64,000 nucleotides of DNA from Geobacter sp. UBA698 (GCA_002298925.1 DBMM01000146.1:17165-81164), one strand, 5' to 3'. Shown: positions 24,577 to 32,867, counted from the stretch's first letter. Notes: a model not told the origin generated them from the sequence alone. Made by a program: numbers and translations.

Positions 24577-24825
24577 TTACTTGGCAGCCGGAGCAGCAGC
24601 AGGAGCTTCTTCTTTTTTGGGCTCAACGGCTTTCTTGACTTTCTTTGCTTTTTTGACTTTCTTGGCAGGCTTTGCTTCTTCTTTCTTCTCAGCAGCAGGA
24701 GCAGCAACTTCAGCAGGCTTGGCTTCAGCTTTAACAACCGGCTTGGCAGCGTCAGCAGCGAAAACAACTGCGGAGAAAGAAACGGCAACGAGAGCGGCTG
24801 CGATGGTGGAGAGAACTTTTTTCAT
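24577..24825 (-). CDS. Small secreted Lys/Ala-rich protein
   Basis: An 82-residue protein of very low complexity. Residues 1-24 are a classical signal peptide (KKVLSTIAAALVAVSFSAVVFAADA, cut near 23). The mature part has almost only Lys, Ala, Glu, Pro and Val, in two positive runs (KPAKKVKKAKKVKKAVEPKK) with acidic spacers. GGAGGAAG lies just before the ATG. It has its own terminator and a sigma-54-like promoter (24865-24881), so it is a stand-alone, probably regulated unit. Similar Lys/Ala-rich exported proteins occur in many proteobacteria with no known function; binding to acidic polymers or DNA outside the cytoplasm is possible. Confidence 0.82.
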   Translation of the reverse strand: MKKVLSTIAAALVAVSFSAVVFAADAAKPVVKAEAKPAEVAAPAAEKKEEAKPAKKVKKAKKVKKAVEPKKEEAPAAAPAAK

Positions 24826-24864
24826 GGGTACTTCCTCCTAAAGAATGTGATTGACTTGTCTGTT

Positions 24865-24881
24865 TGCAGGCAGCATGCCAA
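24865..24881 (-). promoter_or_regulatory. Candidate sigma-54 (-24/-12) promoter
   Basis: The minus strand reads TTGGCATGCTGCCTGCA, which keeps the GG and GC dinucleotides exactly 10 bases apart as in the consensus TGGCACG-N4-TTGC. Ten or more of the conserved positions match. It lies 40 bases upstream of the ATG of the Lys/Ala-rich secreted protein. No enhancer-binding regulator gene is adjacent. Confidence 0.5.
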
Positions 24882-24997
24882 CAGTGCGGTACGTTCTAAC
24901 CCACTGAGTTGGTTCAGCAAATTGTATACCTGCCGTCGGCTCTCATTATAATTCCACCCGATAACAACCACTCTTTACCCCAAATAAGGCAGAAACC

Positions 24998-26623
24998 TCA
25001 ATAGCGGTATCTGAGTTCGACCGTGAAAAGCTGGTTGGTCCGTTCGGCCCCGTCCACCAGGTCCAGGTTGCTGATCTTCTCGATTCCGTAGCCGACCCGG
25101 GCATCGCTATCGCCGTAGAGCGGCAGCGACCAGTTCACCCGGCCGGCATGCTTGCGTTCGATGGCCTGGCCCGGCATACGGCTGGCCATGCCGCGATTGG
25201 TGTAGATGTACTCCAGTGCCAGGTTATTACGGGTGCTGAACCAATGGCTGTAGCGGGTGAAGAAATCCTGGGTGGCGCCCCCCTGGGAATGGCCCAGCGG
25301 CAGCCCCTTGTAAATATACCCCTCAGGAAAGGTGCTATTAGAATAGAGGATCTGGTTGCCCTGGAAGAACTCGAAGCGCAGGTCATCCCGACCGCTTTCC
25401 ATCAGGCGCGGTATGTAGAAGCCGGCCAGATAGCTCTCCACGATCGGCCAGAAGGAGGCGGTATCCTCGCCGGAAAACTCGCCGTACAATTCCATGTTCC
25501 TCAGCCAGGGGATGCGGCAGCGGGCCTCGAAGCCGGCCATGCCGTTGGAATTGTCGGCACTTGTTCCGCCAATCAGTCCTCGGATGTTATCGCCGATGCT
25601 GTTATTGACCCCCGGCCCCCCCTGCTGGCGGCCGAGATTAAAACCGATTTCGAAATTATCCGTTGGCTTGGAAATCAGCTTGAGCGCGTAGAACCAGGGC
25701 TGGCGCTCGCCGGCGCTGGTCACGGTCTTGTCCAGCCGGGAGACGATCAGGGCGTATTTGAGATCGCCGAGCCAGGACAGCCACCTGGCCCTAAACGGTT
25801 CCGGGCTGGAGAGCTTGACCTGGGTCAGGTTCTGGGCATTGCTGCTCAGGGTGATGGCGCCGCGATAGCCCAACCCCAGCCAGTTTTCATCCTTGCCCGC
25901 CTCCAGTTCCAGCGCGCCCCCCCCCAGTTTGATGTAGCCGCGATTCAGCTCCAGCGAGCTGTCGGAGCCGCTGCGGGCATAGCTGATCACCGGCTCAAGC
26001 AGGCCGGTGACCTTGTCGCTGAGATACCCTTCGGCTGCCCAGCGCAGTTCCCCGTTGTGCCCCTGGCGGTAGACGGCGCCATTGTTGTTCTCGGACAGCG
26101 GGGTTCCCTCGCTGCCATGCTGGTTGGCAGGTGACGGGTAAGGGTTTTTGGGTCGCAGCCCGGAGCCGATGCCGAAGACGCCGTCATCGCCCGGATCGTG
26201 TACCTGGCGCTCGTAACTGCGCGGTGCGCCGTCCAGGTAGACATAGCGCAGTCGCAGGGCTGAGACCAGGCTGAAGTCGATGAAGTGCGGTTTTATGTCC
26301 GGCTGCTGGCGTAGCGAGACCTCCCGCGGAAGTAGTTCCCTGACCCGAGCCACCAGCTCGGCAGCAAAGGCCGGGGCAACGCTGTCATTCCCGGACAGAT
26401 TCTGTTCAGCCTCCAGCAGCAGGCGGGCCGCCTCGGCCTTGCTGAAGGGTTTGATGCCCTTGACGTCGCTGCTGATCAGGCCAAAACCGGCCAGTTTGTC
26501 CAGATAGCTATACAGCGGGCTGTCCAGGGGGATATTGGCGGAGGAAAGTATTGCTGCTGATGCGGGCGCAGCCAGCAGGCAGCTAACAAGAATATGCAGC
26601 CAGAGCAAAGACCGGAATTTCAT
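24998..26623 (-). CDS. Capsule assembly Wzi family outer-membrane protein (copy 1)
   Basis: A 541-residue protein with a signal peptide (LLWLHILVSCLLAAPASA, first 24 residues) and a beta-rich body. In E. coli Wzi is an outer-membrane beta-barrel lectin that ties capsule to the surface. Features shared with that family are the N-terminal helix-turn PLDSPLYSYLDKLAGFGLI, the RLRYVYLDGAPRSYERQ segment and a C-terminal barrel strand ending in aromatic RYRY, the outer-membrane insertion signal. It is a close paralogue of the gene at 28990-30624, with many identical segments (NIPLDSP/TIPLDSP, KPYP/KNPYP, LELYGEFSGED). It sits at the distal end of the polysaccharide locus. Confidence 0.85.
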   Translation of the reverse strand: MKFRSLLWLHILVSCLLAAPASAAILSSANIPLDSPLYSYLDKLAGFGLISSDVKGIKPFSKAEAARLLLEAEQNLSGNDSVAPAFAAELVARVRELLPREVSLRQQPDIKPHFIDFSLVSALRLRYVYLDGAPRSYERQVHDPGDDGVFGIGSGLRPKNPYPSPANQHGSEGTPLSENNNGAVYRQGHNGELRWAAEGYLSDKVTGLLEPVISYARSGSDSSLELNRGYIKLGGGALELEAGKDENWLGLGYRGAITLSSNAQNLTQVKLSSPEPFRARWLSWLGDLKYALIVSRLDKTVTSAGERQPWFYALKLISKPTDNFEIGFNLGRQQGGPGVNNSIGDNIRGLIGGTSADNSNGMAGFEARCRIPWLRNMELYGEFSGEDTASFWPIVESYLAGFYIPRLMESGRDDLRFEFFQGNQILYSNSTFPEGYIYKGLPLGHSQGGATQDFFTRYSHWFSTRNNLALEYIYTNRGMASRMPGQAIERKHAGRVNWSLPLYGDSDARVGYGIEKISNLDLVDGAERTNQLFTVELRYRY

Positions 26624-26705
26624 GCAAAGATCTCCGTTGATGGGGAGTAAGCGGGATGGAGGATGCGAGGTAATTCATGCTGGTTACGGCAGCAGAGAAG
26701 AGGGA

Positions 26706-28670
26706 TCACTTCCTGATGGGGAGGACCCTGGCTTTTGCAGACAGTGCTGACGGGAACAGGTCGGGGCGTACCCGTTGAAATGTGGCCGGTGCTTCGCCGC
26801 TGAAGCTGTAGGCCGGTTTGAACTCCGGAACCAGACGTTTGAGCGATTCCATCAGGGCATCGAGGTCGTTGGCGCGGGCGGCGGCATACAGGCACTCCAG
26901 TTCGTCCCTGACCGGATCGAGATCGATTTGCACCGATGCCAGGACCTTGATCTTGTCGTGGCTGGTCGGCAGGATCCCCTCGCCTTCGATCAGCAGCTCC
27001 TCGAACAGTTTCTCGCCCGGGCGCAGCCCGGAAAAGACGATATCGATATCGCTGTAAGGGGTCAGACCGGACAGCCTGATCAGCTCTTCGGCCAGGTCGA
27101 CGATGCGCACCGGCTCGCCCATGTCCAGCACCAATATCTCGCTGCCGCTGCCGATGCTGCCGGCCTGCAGCACCAGTTGGGTGGCCTCGGGAATGGTCAT
27201 GAAATAGCGGATGATGCGCCGGTCGGTAACGGTGATCGGGCCGCCCTTGGCGATCTGCTCCTTGAAGAGCGGGATCACGCTGCCGTTGCTGCCGAGCACA
27301 TTGCCGAAGCGCACCGTGGTGAACTTGGTGCCGCTGGTGCGCGCAAGGGCCTGGATATAGATTTCCGCGCTCCGTTTGGTGGCCCCCATGATGTTGGTCG
27401 GGTTGACCGCCTTGTCGGTGGAGATCATCACGAAATTCTTGACCCGGCAGTGGTGGGCGGCATCGGCCACGTTCTTCGAGCCGAAGACGTTGTTCAGCAC
27501 CGCCTGGGCCGGGTTGTACTCCATCATCGGCACATGCTTGTAGGCGGCCGCATGGAAGATCACCTCCGGGGAGAACTCCTCAAAGGCGGCCTGCACCTTG
27601 TCGCGGTCACGCACATCGCACATCAGCGGCAGGAGGTTGAGCTCAGGGAATTTGGATGCCAACTCCTTCTCGATCTCGTACAGCGGCGTCTCGGCCTGCT
27701 CCAGCAGCACCAGTTTGGCCGGCTTGAACTGGGCCACCTGGCGGCAGATCTCGCTGCCGATGCTGCCCGCCGCGCCGGTCACCAGTACGCGCTTGCCGGA
27801 CAGGTAGCTGCCGATCAGTTCGCGATCCAGCACGACCGGATCGCGTCCCAGCAGGTCCTCGATCTCGACCTTCTTGATCTGGGAAACCGACAGGCTGCCG
27901 TCGATCAGTTCGCCGATACTGGGCAGGGTTTTGAAGGTCACATTGGCGTTCTTGCAAGAGTCGACAATCCTGCGAATTGCCCTGCTGTCGGCCGAAGGCA
28001 TGGCGATAATCACGTCCTCGATCTCGTTGAGACGAATCAACGCACTCAGGCTCTTGGTCGTCCCCAGCACCGGGATGCCGTGCAGCTTCATGCCCCGCTT
28101 TTCACCGTCATCGTCAACAAAACCGATCACATTGTAGGAGGTGTGGGGGTGGCGGCGGATCTCCTTCAAGAGCAGACTGCCGGCTTCACCCGCCCCGATA
28201 ATCAGTGTGCGCGGTCCCTCGCAGCTGCCGCCGATAATATAGCTTTCGCGGTAAACCCGCCACACCAGGCGGCTGGCAGCGATCAGGCCGAGCAGCAGAA
28301 ACCAGTCCAGCAGGAAGATGGAGCGGGGCAGGGGGGTGAACTGTCTGAGGTAGAATACGGCGGAGACCGCCAGGATCGAGGAAAGGGTGACGGCCTTGAG
28401 GATCTCCAGCCCATCCTGGACCGAGGCATAGCGCCAGAGGCTGTTGTAGAATCCGGTCGCGGCAAACACCAGCGGCTTGACCAGCAACACTACCAGCAGA
28501 CACTCCCAGAACAGATCAAGCTGCTGGGGAGGAACGGTGAAATCGAAGCGCAGCAGGAAAGCCAGCAGGAGTGCCAGGGTGATCAGAGCTGCATCGGAAA
28601 AGAAAACAACCAGGCGGCGCTTGGTGAGCATGGGAGAAAACCCTGCAGATATTTTAGATGAAAAGTTCAT
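26706..28670 (-). CDS. UDP-HexNAc 4,6-dehydratase, membrane type (PglF/WbpM/CapD family)
   Basis: A 654-residue protein. Four hydrophobic helices in the first 130 residues anchor it in the membrane. A CoA-binding-like Rossmann domain follows (LIIGAGEAGSLLLKEIRRHP, about 155-174). The catalytic SDR domain starts with RVLVTGAAGSIGSEICRQV near 293. MISTDKAVNPTNIMGATKR holds the Ser-Thr-Asp-Lys substitution that marks this family in place of the Tyr-x-x-x-Lys motif. It forms UDP-4-keto-6-deoxy-GlcNAc. With the reductase at 31871-32830 it probably yields UDP-QuiNAc or UDP-FucNAc. An alternative start at 28631 (MLTKRRL) would shorten it by 13 residues. Confidence 0.92.
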   Translation of the reverse strand: MNFSSKISAGFSPMLTKRRLVVFFSDAALITLALLLAFLLRFDFTVPPQQLDLFWECLLVVLLVKPLVFAATGFYNSLWRYASVQDGLEILKAVTLSSILAVSAVFYLRQFTPLPRSIFLLDWFLLLGLIAASRLVWRVYRESYIIGGSCEGPRTLIIGAGEAGSLLLKEIRRHPHTSYNVIGFVDDDGEKRGMKLHGIPVLGTTKSLSALIRLNEIEDVIIAMPSADSRAIRRIVDSCKNANVTFKTLPSIGELIDGSLSVSQIKKVEIEDLLGRDPVVLDRELIGSYLSGKRVLVTGAAGSIGSEICRQVAQFKPAKLVLLEQAETPLYEIEKELASKFPELNLLPLMCDVRDRDKVQAAFEEFSPEVIFHAAAYKHVPMMEYNPAQAVLNNVFGSKNVADAAHHCRVKNFVMISTDKAVNPTNIMGATKRSAEIYIQALARTSGTKFTTVRFGNVLGSNGSVIPLFKEQIAKGGPITVTDRRIIRYFMTIPEATQLVLQAGSIGSGSEILVLDMGEPVRIVDLAEELIRLSGLTPYSDIDIVFSGLRPGEKLFEELLIEGEGILPTSHDKIKVLASVQIDLDPVRDELECLYAAARANDLDALMESLKRLVPEFKPAYSFSGEAPATFQRVRPDLFPSALSAKARVLPIRK

Positions 28671-28989
28671 AAGGTTGGAACTTTATAGCAGTCTCATCAA
28701 GAGTGCAATTAAAAACAGCGAATCTAAACCTTGCTCCTAAGGTTCAAATTGAGGAACGGATCCACCGCACGGTTATTGCGGGTCAAGTCAGCATTGGCTT
28801 CCATCGCTAACAAAATCAGGCTTTGGGACCGGGCATGAGCAATGACGGGTTATTTCGTCTTCATCACTCGGACAGCCTGATGCCGCTCTAAGAGATCCGA
28901 AACAGGGACCAGGGCAGCATTTCCGCTGTTACGTGGTGGTCATTGAAATGATAGCAATGATCGAAAAAAAGGGACTCTGGGACGCGCCG
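28671..28989. other. Intergenic stretch between dehydratase and second wzi
   Basis: This 319-base gap separates two minus-strand genes of the polysaccharide locus. Apart from a possible promoter at 28682-28687 for the dehydratase I see no gene, no strong hairpin and no repeat. It is richer in A+T next to the dehydratase start. Confidence 0.5.
28682..28687 (-). promoter_or_regulatory. Possible extended -10 element upstream of the dehydratase gene
   Basis: The minus strand reads TGCTATAAAG, an extended -10 pattern (TG-n-TATAAA). A TTGCAC hexamer lies 15 bases upstream, closer than ideal. If used, transcripts would start near 28675, leaving almost no leader for the ATG at 28670 and about 45 bases for the alternative start at 28631. 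Confidence 0.25.
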
Positions 28990-30624
28990 TTAGTAGCGAT
29001 AGCTCAGATCCACCCGCAGCAGTTGATTGGTCCGCTCCACCCCCGGTTGAAGCTGCCAATTCTCGATGGTTTCCCAGCCGTACATGAGGGTCGCATTCCA
29101 GTCGCCGTGAACCGGCAAGCTCCAGAAGGCGCGCAGGGCAATCTTGCGTTCCACCGCCTGCATGACGCCGTTCGGGTCGAACTGCCCGGTGGGATTCACC
29201 GGGAGTCGTCCCACCTCCCCGCGGGTGGTGCGAATACATTCAAGCGCCAGCGTATTCCTGACTGAAAACCAATGAGTGTAGCGCAGAAAGAACTCCTCGC
29301 TTGCTCCTCCCTGGGAGTGTCCGATGGGGAAGCTGTGATAGATGTATCCGTTGGGAAAGGTGCCGTTCGTGTAAAGTATCTGGTGGCCGCGAAACCACTC
29401 GAAGCGAAGATCGTCCCTGCCGCTGGCGGTCAGCCTTGGGACAAAGAAACCGGCGATATAGCTTTGTGCCATGGGCCAGTAGTCGGAGCGGTCCTCGCCT
29501 GAAAATTCCCCATAAATTTCACTGTAGCGCAGCCACGGTAATCTGAAACGCAATTCCAACCCCCCCAGCGAATTGGAATTGTCGTCAGTCGTTGCTCCGA
29601 CCAGGCCGCGCACTGTGGCCATTGCGCTATTATCGACTCCGGTCCCTCCCACCTGTCGCCCGAGGTTCAGGCCGAATTCCATGTTTTTGTAAGGTTTGAA
29701 CGAGATCTTGGTAGCATAGAACCAGGGCTGGCGCTCCCTTCCGTCCGCCACCGTTCTTTCAAGCCGCGAAAAGATCAGGTCGTACTTAAAATCCCAAAGG
29801 TACCTTGAGGTGAAAGGTTCAGGGCTGGAGAGCTTGATGCCGGTGAAGTTAGCCGCGTTGTTGGTAAGGGTGACATTACCCCGGTACCCTAGCCCGAGCC
29901 AATTGGCATCACGCCCGAGTTCCAGTTCCAGCGCGCCTCCGCCAAGCTTCAGATATCCTTTATTCAGGCGCACCTGTGATGCCTCCCCGTCACTGGACCA
30001 AAGCAGCAGCGGCTCGACCAGCCCGCTCAGTAGCGTGCCCAGATACGCTTCAGTGCTCCATCTGGCTTCCAGGTTGCTTCCGTTGCCATAGACTACCCCT
30101 TCGTTGTTCTCAATAAGCGGCGTTCCCTCTGTGCCCCTCTGCTGAGCCACATTAGGGTAAGGTTTTTTGGGACGCCACTGTATCAAGGGAAAGGTGTAGT
30201 CGCCGCCGGGGTCGTCAACAGGCCGGGCGTAACTGCGCGGAGCACCGTCAAGGTAGACGTAGCGTAGCCGCGCGTTGGCGACCGGATTATAGTCAAAAAA
30301 AGGCGCCTTTTCCGGTTCGCCATACAGTGCTGTTTCACGCGGTATCAGTTCCTTTATCCTGGCAACGAACTCTTCCGCCAGGGGCGGATAATCGCCTGAG
30401 GCAAGCCGCTCTTCGGCTTCCTTAAGGAGTCTCGCCGCCTCACTCCTCGAATAGGGGCGAATGCCCCTGAAATCGGAAACTATCAGCCCAAAGCCGGAGA
30501 GCTTTTCGATGTAGAGGTAGATCGGGCTGTCCAGGGGGATAGTGGGAGAGGAAAGGGCAGAGGCGCTCCCGGTGAAGGATATGACCAGGAGAAGAGCGGC
30601 AAGGAAAGACCAGTAACAATTCAC
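28990..30624 (-). CDS. Capsule assembly Wzi family outer-membrane protein (copy 2)
   Basis: A 544-residue paralogue of the protein at 24998-26623. It has a signal peptide (LAALLLVISFTGSASA), the same N-terminal SPTIPLDSPIYLYIEKLSGF motif, the same RLRYVYLDGAPRSYARP segment and the same C-terminal VDLSYRY, an outer-membrane barrel end. Two Wzi copies on either side of one dehydratase gene could anchor two polymers or form a mixed layer. The long region of identity suggests a local duplication followed by divergence. It lies between the initiating sugar transferase and the dehydratase on the same strand. Confidence 0.85.
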   Translation of the reverse strand: MNCYWSFLAALLLVISFTGSASALSSPTIPLDSPIYLYIEKLSGFGLIVSDFRGIRPYSRSEAARLLKEAEERLASGDYPPLAEEFVARIKELIPRETALYGEPEKAPFFDYNPVANARLRYVYLDGAPRSYARPVDDPGGDYTFPLIQWRPKKPYPNVAQQRGTEGTPLIENNEGVVYGNGSNLEARWSTEAYLGTLLSGLVEPLLLWSSDGEASQVRLNKGYLKLGGGALELELGRDANWLGLGYRGNVTLTNNAANFTGIKLSSPEPFTSRYLWDFKYDLIFSRLERTVADGRERQPWFYATKISFKPYKNMEFGLNLGRQVGGTGVDNSAMATVRGLVGATTDDNSNSLGGLELRFRLPWLRYSEIYGEFSGEDRSDYWPMAQSYIAGFFVPRLTASGRDDLRFEWFRGHQILYTNGTFPNGYIYHSFPIGHSQGGASEEFFLRYTHWFSVRNTLALECIRTTRGEVGRLPVNPTGQFDPNGVMQAVERKIALRAFWSLPVHGDWNATLMYGWETIENWQLQPGVERTNQLLRVDLSYRY

Positions 30625-30749
30625 AGACTGACTCCGAAATAATCCAAAAGCTGAATATTTATTTCAATAGCTTTGTGGCCACTCGGAACTTACAACAAAG
30701 GCAAAGTATTGGCAAAGACTTAATTGATTTTTCCCATGATACTCAGTCT

Positions 30750-31328
30750 TCAATGCGCAACTCCCTCACTGCGCAGCACCTTGAACAACGTCATGAAAAG
30801 GATCCTGATATCCAGGCCAAGCGAGCGATGTTTTAAATAATAGGCGTCAAACTCGACCTTGACCGGAATCGGCAGTTCATCGCGGCCGTTGACCTGTGCC
30901 CAGCCGGTCAAGCCGGGCACGAGCTGATGCACCCCCTGCTCGGTACGCAGGGCAATCAGGTCATCCTGATTGAACAGGGCCGGCCGCGGCCCGACAAAGC
31001 TCATGTCACCCTTCAGGATGCTGAGTAACTGGGGAAGTTCATCCAGACTGGATTTGCGCAGGAATTTGCCGATGGGGGTCAGCCAGCGATCGGGATCATC
31101 CAGCAGGTGGGTGGCCACGGCCGGCGTATCGCTGCGCATGGTGCGGAATTTGGGCATCTTGAAGATGCGGTTATTCTTGCCCACCCGGTCGGACCAGTAC
31201 AGAATCGGCCCGGGTGAGGTCAGCCTGACCGCCAGGGCGGTCAGCAGCATCGGAATGCACAGTAACAGCAGGGCAAGGAGTGAACAGGTGACGTCGAATA
31301 ACCTTTTGGGGAAGGAGTTAGGGGTCAT
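30750..31328 (-). CDS. Initiating sugar-1-phosphate transferase (polyprenyl-phosphate, PglC/WcaJ C-terminal type)
   Basis: A 192-residue monotopic membrane transferase that moves the first sugar phosphate to undecaprenyl phosphate and so starts the repeat unit. The N-terminal re-entrant helix (LLALLLLCIPMLLTALAVRL) is followed by family motifs KMPKFRTMRSD, RKSSLDELPQLLSILKGDMSFVGPRP-like segment with the Asp-Glu pair, and PGLTGWAQVNGRDELP. It is the short form, without the N-terminal four-helix domain of WbaP/WcaJ. The likely sugar is UDP-QuiNAc or UDP-FucNAc made by the neighbouring dehydratase and reductase. Its ATG overlaps the stop of the four-helix-bundle gene (ATGA). Confidence 0.92.
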   Translation of the reverse strand: MTPNSFPKRLFDVTCSLLALLLLCIPMLLTALAVRLTSPGPILYWSDRVGKNNRIFKMPKFRTMRSDTPAVATHLLDDPDRWLTPIGKFLRKSSLDELPQLLSILKGDMSFVGPRPALFNQDDLIALRTEQGVHQLVPGLTGWAQVNGRDELPIPVKVEFDAYYLKHRSLGLDIRILFMTLFKVLRSEGVAH

Positions 31329-31729
31329 GGCGCCATTTGTGGAGTTGGTTTTGAATTTTGAGTTTTGGGTTTTGAGTTATTTTTATCCGCGCCGGTCGTT
31401 TTCACAATGGATGTAAGTATATTCACGATAGCTTCAGACTCGTTCAAAAGAGGTTCAATAGCACTTTTGCCAATTGCTTCGCTGTCTCGTAGCAATCGTA
31501 ACCAATAGCTAGTCTCTCTTGCCTCTTTAGAGGCTATTGACATCTTAGAAAGGAAATCTGCTCTACTCTGCCCCGCAAGAGCTTCCTCAACATTTGCACC
31601 GATGCTAGTACCAGACCTAAGCAATTGTTTCGACAACACAAACTCATTTTGCTTCAATAAAATTCTATATAGTCCAATAATTTGCAATGCGAATGAATAA
31701 CTCTTCTCTTTAATCAAGCTCTTTTTCAT
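31325..31729 (-). CDS. Four-helix-bundle protein (23S rRNA intervening-sequence family)
   Basis: A 134-residue helical protein of the family found in 23S rRNA intervening sequences and as free-standing genes, and related to the Avd accessory proteins of diversity-generating retroelements. SKQLLRSGTSIGANVEEALAG, with the GTSIGANVEEA core, is diagnostic. The function of free-standing members is unknown. The last 17 residues (NSKPKTQNSKPTPQMAP) have nothing to do with the fold: they are read from an inverted-repeat arm and the leader of the next gene. Base composition is AT-richer than the neighbours. It interrupts the sugar locus between the reductase and the initiating transferase. Confidence 0.88.
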   Translation of the reverse strand: MKKSLIKEKSYSFALQIIGLYRILLKQNEFVLSKQLLRSGTSIGANVEEALAGQSRADFLSKMSIASKEARETSYWLRLLRDSEAIGKSAIEPLLNESEAIVNILTSIVKTTGADKNNSKPKTQNSKPTPQMAP

Positions 31730-31859
31730 CTATCAAATCCGCCCCTATCTGACAGCAATTTTGGGTTTTTTGTGTCAGGTTTTGAGTCATTTAATCAAAA
31801 GCTCAAAACTGCCTTCAGATTGCCTTTCAATTTCAATTCAAAACCCAAAATTCAAAACC
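31347..31859. repeat. Inverted repeat framing the four-helix-bundle gene
   Basis: The left arm (31347-31367, GGTTTTGAATTTTGAGTTTTG) and the reverse complement of the right arm (31839-31859, GGTTTTGAATTTTGGGTTTTG) differ at one of 21 positions. Further copies of the GTTTTGRGTTTTG unit lie just inside, at 31366-31378 and 31758-31785. An 11-base direct repeat AAAACTGCCTT (31805-31815 and 31873-31883) brackets the right arm, and its outer copy overlaps the stop codon of the reductase gene. The whole is 513 bases and carries one gene. Confidence 0.8.
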
Positions 31860-31870
31860 CAAAACTGCTT

Positions 31871-32830
31871 TTAAAACTGCCTTTTAAACCACTCCGCCGT
31901 TTCCCGCAGACCTTCCTCCATCGTAAACGGCGGCACCCACCCCAGCTCCCGCCGTATCGTCGAGCTATCCACCGTTAACGATCCAGTCAGCCGATTCACC
32001 GCTCCGCTCTTTCCGGTCATCTTTCCCGCCAGCCGCATGAGAGAAACGGGGAATGGCAGCAAGCGAGCAGGCACCCCAAGCGCAGAAGCGGTTAGGCGAA
32101 TCAGTTTCGGTGTGGAAACATCCTCACCGTCGCTGACAAGGTAGGTCTTGCCGGCTGCCGACGGATGAGTTGCGCAAAGTGCCAGGGCATCGACCAGATT
32201 GCCGACATAGATCAGGCTGCGTTTGTTTTTTATTGAATCAAGCGGGAGGGGGATACCACGACTAATGATTTTCATCATATGGAGAAAATTGGCTTTAACT
32301 CCTGGCCCGTAGACTAGCGTTGGCCTCACTACCACAACTTCCAGTCCGGTTTCAGCCTCAATTTTGCGAAGGGCCTGTTCAGCCTCCCATTTGCTGATAC
32401 CATACGGGTCGGAAGGATTTGGTGGTGAGTCAGTCGTATATGCTGTTGCTGTCTCTTCACCATTCACCTTGATTGAACTGATAAAAACCAGACGCCTTAC
32501 ACCAGCCTTTGCTGCTTCCCGTGCCAACTGAGCGGTACCTTCCACATTCACCCTGCGAAATTCGGTCAGTGGATCTGCTGAAGGATCATCCATAATATGG
32601 ACCCGGGCCGCCAGGTGGATAATTGTGTCGACGCCTGACAAGGCGTGACTCCACGGCGTATCTGCCCCGAGTGGTTCTACCGTTACCGGTTCCACTCCGG
32701 CAGCCAGTGATGCGCGGCTTTCAGATGCCAGCAGAGTCCCCCGGACATTAAAATCCTGAGCCAACAACCGGCCACAGAGAAAATGACCGACAAAACCGGT
32801 TGCCCCGGTGACTAGCACGGTACCTTTCAC
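31871..32830 (-). CDS. NAD-dependent sugar 4-ketoreductase/epimerase (WbpV/WreQ-like SDR)
   Basis: A 319-residue extended short-chain dehydrogenase. The Rossmann loop VLVTGATGFVGHFLCGRLL is at residues 4-22. The catalytic set is Ser-Ser in FISSIKVNG and Tyr-Lys in DPYGISKWEAEQAL. Members of this subgroup next to a WbpM-type dehydratase and a short initiating transferase act on 4-keto-6-deoxy-GlcNAc to give UDP-QuiNAc or UDP-FucNAc. The GTG at 32830 is chosen because GGGAG lies 8 bases upstream; an ATG at 32881 overlaps the upstream gene. The stop codon is embedded in the right end of the repeat element. Confidence 0.85.
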   Translation of the reverse strand: MKGTVLVTGATGFVGHFLCGRLLAQDFNVRGTLLASESRASLAAGVEPVTVEPLGADTPWSHALSGVDTIIHLAARVHIMDDPSADPLTEFRRVNVEGTAQLAREAAKAGVRRLVFISSIKVNGEETATAYTTDSPPNPSDPYGISKWEAEQALRKIEAETGLEVVVVRPTLVYGPGVKANFLHMMKIISRGIPLPLDSIKNKRSLIYVGNLVDALALCATHPSAAGKTYLVSDGEDVSTPKLIRLTASALGVPARLLPFPVSLMRLAGKMTGKSGAVNRLTGSLTVDSSTIRRELGWVPPFTMEEGLRETAEWFKRQF

Positions 32831-32867
32831 CTGATTTTCTCCCTTTGACCCATAACCCATGGCCCTA

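Noticed and set aside
26775..28661. A 628-codon open frame on the plus strand opposite the membrane dehydratase
   Set aside because: No recognisable domain; the other strand has the full dehydratase signature set.
31772..31978. A plus-strand 68-codon frame over the repeat region
   Set aside because: It is composed of the AAAACCCAAAATTC repeat and the antisense of the reductase gene; no start site or coding character.
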